From assembly GCA_041441915.1 (NCBI GenBank), contig JASDRS010000023.1, positions 86,409-150,408 on the forward strand: a stretch of DNA of 64,000 nucleotides, read 5' to 3'. Position 1 is the first letter of the stretch. Each line of letters starts with the position of its first letter. This document shows, in pieces, positions 62,193-64,000 of the stretch. The translations under genes and the position numbers were made by a program. The DNA is from UBA10365 sp041441915. GTDB lineage: Bacteria > Pseudomonadota > Alphaproteobacteria > Rhodobacterales > Rhodobacteraceae. The notes below the pieces were generated by a model that had not been told where the DNA came from, did no database searches, and saw nothing but the letters and a program-made list of their open reading frames with translations.

Positions 62193-64000
62193 ATGTGTGG
62201 CATTGTAGGTGTTCTAGGAAATCACGAAGCGGCCCCACTTTTGGTTGAATCGCTCAAGCGCATGGAATATCGAGGGTATGATAGCGCGGGGATTGCCACG
62301 GTAAACGCGGGCGTCCTTGATACGCGCCGCGCTGTTGGAAAATTGGTGCATCTGTCAGATGTTTTAGTGCATGCCCCCTTGGCGGGCAAAACCGGCATTG
62401 GGCATACGCGCTGGGCCACCCATGGCGCTGCTACGGTTGAAAATGCCCATCCGCATCATTCAGGATCAGTGGCGGTGGTGCATAACGGCATTATCGAAAA
62501 TTTTCGCGACCTGCGCAAAGACCTAACCGCGCAGGGCTATGTTTTTCATTCCCAAACGGATACCGAGACAATATCATGCTTGGCGCAATTCTATTTAGAT
62601 CAGGGCAAAAGCCCTGAAGAGGCCGTTTGCTCCACTTTGCCAGATCTACAGGGCGCCTTCGCGATTTGCTTTGCCTTTGAAGGTCATGATGACCTGTTAA
62701 TCGCTGCGCGTAAAGGTAGTCCGCTGGCCATCGGCCATGGAATGGGCGAGATGTTCATCGGCTCGGACGCGATTGCGTTGGCTCCCATGACCGACCGCAT
62801 CACCTATCTTGACGAAGGAGATTGCGCGGTTATCACTCGCAAAGGGGCCACAATTTATAATGCAGCAGGTAAAAAAGTCACACGCAAAGAAGGCCGCGTT
62901 GAACTAGATATGGCGCGTATCGAAAAAAATGGGCACCGCCATTTTATGGCTAAAGAAATTGCCGAACAGCCAATAGTTTTGGCCAATGCTCAAGCCGCAT
63001 ATATGCAAAGCGGCAAAGGCCTAAGCTTGCCCGAGGCAGCCAATTTCTCCGATTTTGATCGCATCACTTTGGTGGCCTGTGGGACGGCGCATTATGCGTG
63101 CCATGTAGCAAAATATTGGTTCGAACAAGTCGCAGTAATGCCTGTTGATATTGATATTGCATCAGAGTTTCGCTACCGAAACCCACCACTTTCAGAAAAA
63201 TCAGTCGCAATTTTTGTCAGCCAATCAGGCGAAACAGCCGATACATTGGCAGCCTTGCGCTATGCTAAGGGGCGCGTTGGGCGGGTTTTGTCTGTGATTA
63301 ATGTGCCTACATCTTCAATCGCACGAGAAAGCGATCTAGCATTGCCAATCTTTGCGGGCGTTGAAGTGGGCGTGGCCTCAACCAAAGCCTTTACCTGCCA
63401 GCTAATGGTCTTAGCTTTACTGGCATTGAAGGCCGCGCAGGATAAGGGCGTGCTTTCAGCCAAAGAAATTACTGAGAAACTGGCCGACTTAGTTCGCTTA
63501 CCCAGCCTAATGAACCAAGCCTTATCAGTTGAACCCAAAATCGCCCAAATAAGCAAAGATCTGGCAAAAAGCCACAATATATTGTTTTTAGGGCGCGGAA
63601 CCATGTATCCCTTGGCTTTGGAAGGCGCACTTAAACTTAAAGAAATCAGCTATATTCATGCCGAGGCCTACGCGTCGGGCGAATTAAAGCATGGGCCCAT
63701 TGCCCTTATCGACGCTAAAGTGCCAGTAATTGTTTTTGCCCCACTAGACGCTTTGTTCGACAAAACCGTATCAAACATGCAAGAGGTGATGGCCCGTCAC
63801 GGCCGTGTCCTTTTGGTGTCAGACAACGACGGCCTAGCCCATGCCAGTGAGGGCTGCTGGCATGAACTGCGTATGCCCAAAGTATCAGAGTTTCTGGCAC
63901 CCATTATCTATGCCATTCCAGCACAGCTCTTGGCTTATCATACGGCGGTAGCCAAAGGCACCGACGTTGATCAGCCGCGCAATTTAGCTAAGTCAGTCAC
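62193..64000 (+). CDS. glmS: Glutamine--fructose-6-phosphate aminotransferase, cut at the right edge
   Basis: The frame starts MCGIVGVLG with the catalytic N-terminal Cys and continues past the window edge with 602 codons visible. The glutaminase domain shows RWATHG and NGIIENF; two SIS domains follow (CGTAHYACHVAKYW, SQSGETADTLAALR, STKAFTCQ), then the ISYIHAEAYASGELKHGPIAL signature and DQPRNLAKSVT. The family ends two to three residues later, so only the very end is missing. It provides glucosamine-6-phosphate for GlmM/GlmU. Confidence 0.97.
   Translation, partial: MCGIVGVLGNHEAAPLLVESLKRMEYRGYDSAGIATVNAGVLDTRRAVGKLVHLSDVLVHAPLAGKTGIGHTRWATHGAATVENAHPHHSGSVAVVHNGIIENFRDLRKDLTAQGYVFHSQTDTETISCLAQFYLDQGKSPEEAVCSTLPDLQGAFAICFAFEGHDDLLIAARKGSPLAIGHGMGEMFIGSDAIALAPMTDRITYLDEGDCAVITRKGATIYNAAGKKVTRKEGRVELDMARIEKNGHRHFMAKEIAEQPIVLANAQAAYMQSGKGLSLPEAANFSDFDRITLVACGTAHYACHVAKYWFEQVAVMPVDIDIASEFRYRNPPLSEKSVAIFVSQSGETADTLAALRYAKGRVGRVLSVINVPTSSIARESDLALPIFAGVEVGVASTKAFTCQLMVLALLALKAAQDKGVLSAKEITEKLADLVRLPSLMNQALSVEPKIAQISKDLAKSHNILFLGRGTMYPLALEGALKLKEISYIHAEAYASGELKHGPIALIDAKVPVIVFAPLDALFDKTVSNMQEVMARHGRVLLVSDNDGLAHASEGCWHELRMPKVSEFLAPIIYAIPAQLLAYHTAVAKGTDVDQPRNLAKSV

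Overview
The window looks like a piece of the chromosome of a marine alphaproteobacterium of the Rhodobacteraceae (roseobacter type). The evidence is the respiratory complex I operon nuoA-N with a DUF5337 gene and a carboxymuconolactone-decarboxylase-like gene inside it, followed by birA, coaX and RNase J. A PccR (ScfR-type) regulator beside pccB and a BetI-regulated choline dehydrogenase fit the same family. The moderate base composition and streamlined look would suit a pelagic lineage such as the RCA group, but that assignment is inference.

Layout. 0-5.3 kb: propionyl-CoA carboxylase beta subunit with two small partner genes, a Bcr/CflA exporter, and the short-chain acyl-CoA regulator PccR; TTTGCAAA boxes precede both pccB and pccR. 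5.4-9.8 kb: choline dehydrogenase (betA), BetI-type regulator and an EamA transporter, with two abutting gene remnants (an EamA tail and a piece of a second betA) between betI and the transporter. 10.2-17.3 kb: a complete peptide/opine-type ABC importer with an alpha/beta hydrolase at its end. 18-18.6 kb: remnants of a cytochrome c and, probably, a tungstate-binding protein. 18.8-27.9 kb: a sugar-type ABC importer in line with a decarboxylase-type amidohydrolase, a sugar isomerase-like TIM barrel, a kelch protein, an enol-lactonase-like hydrolase and a protein made of three tandem 53-residue repeats. This reads as an uptake-plus-catabolism cluster for an unidentified substrate.

28-38.3 kb is an AT-rich accessory stretch: cupin and ABM monooxygenase genes, a GntR regulator, an IS3 orfA fragment fused to an EamA tail, several frameshifted or stop-broken genes, a glycine-zipper protein, two 115-residue bactofilins and unrecognised ORFs. 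38.5-41.8 kb: a DEAD-box helicase and RNase J converge on a shared terminator. 41.8-58.6 kb: the minus-strand run nuoA-B-C-D-E-(DUF5337)-F-G-H-I-(CMD, frameshifted)-J-K-L-M-N-birA-coaX-rnj. 58.8-64 kb: a DegT-type aminotransferase, phosphoglycolate phosphatase, and glmU-glmS (UDP-GlcNAc synthesis), with glmS cut by the right edge.

No tRNA, rRNA or CRISPR array was recognised. The best candidates for something undescribed are the 18.8-27.9 kb catabolic cluster with its three-repeat protein, the cysteine-rich insertion in one peptide-transporter ATPase, and the bactofilin/unknown-ORF island at 34-38 kb. Several single-base frameshifts at short homopolymers may be real decay or sequence error.
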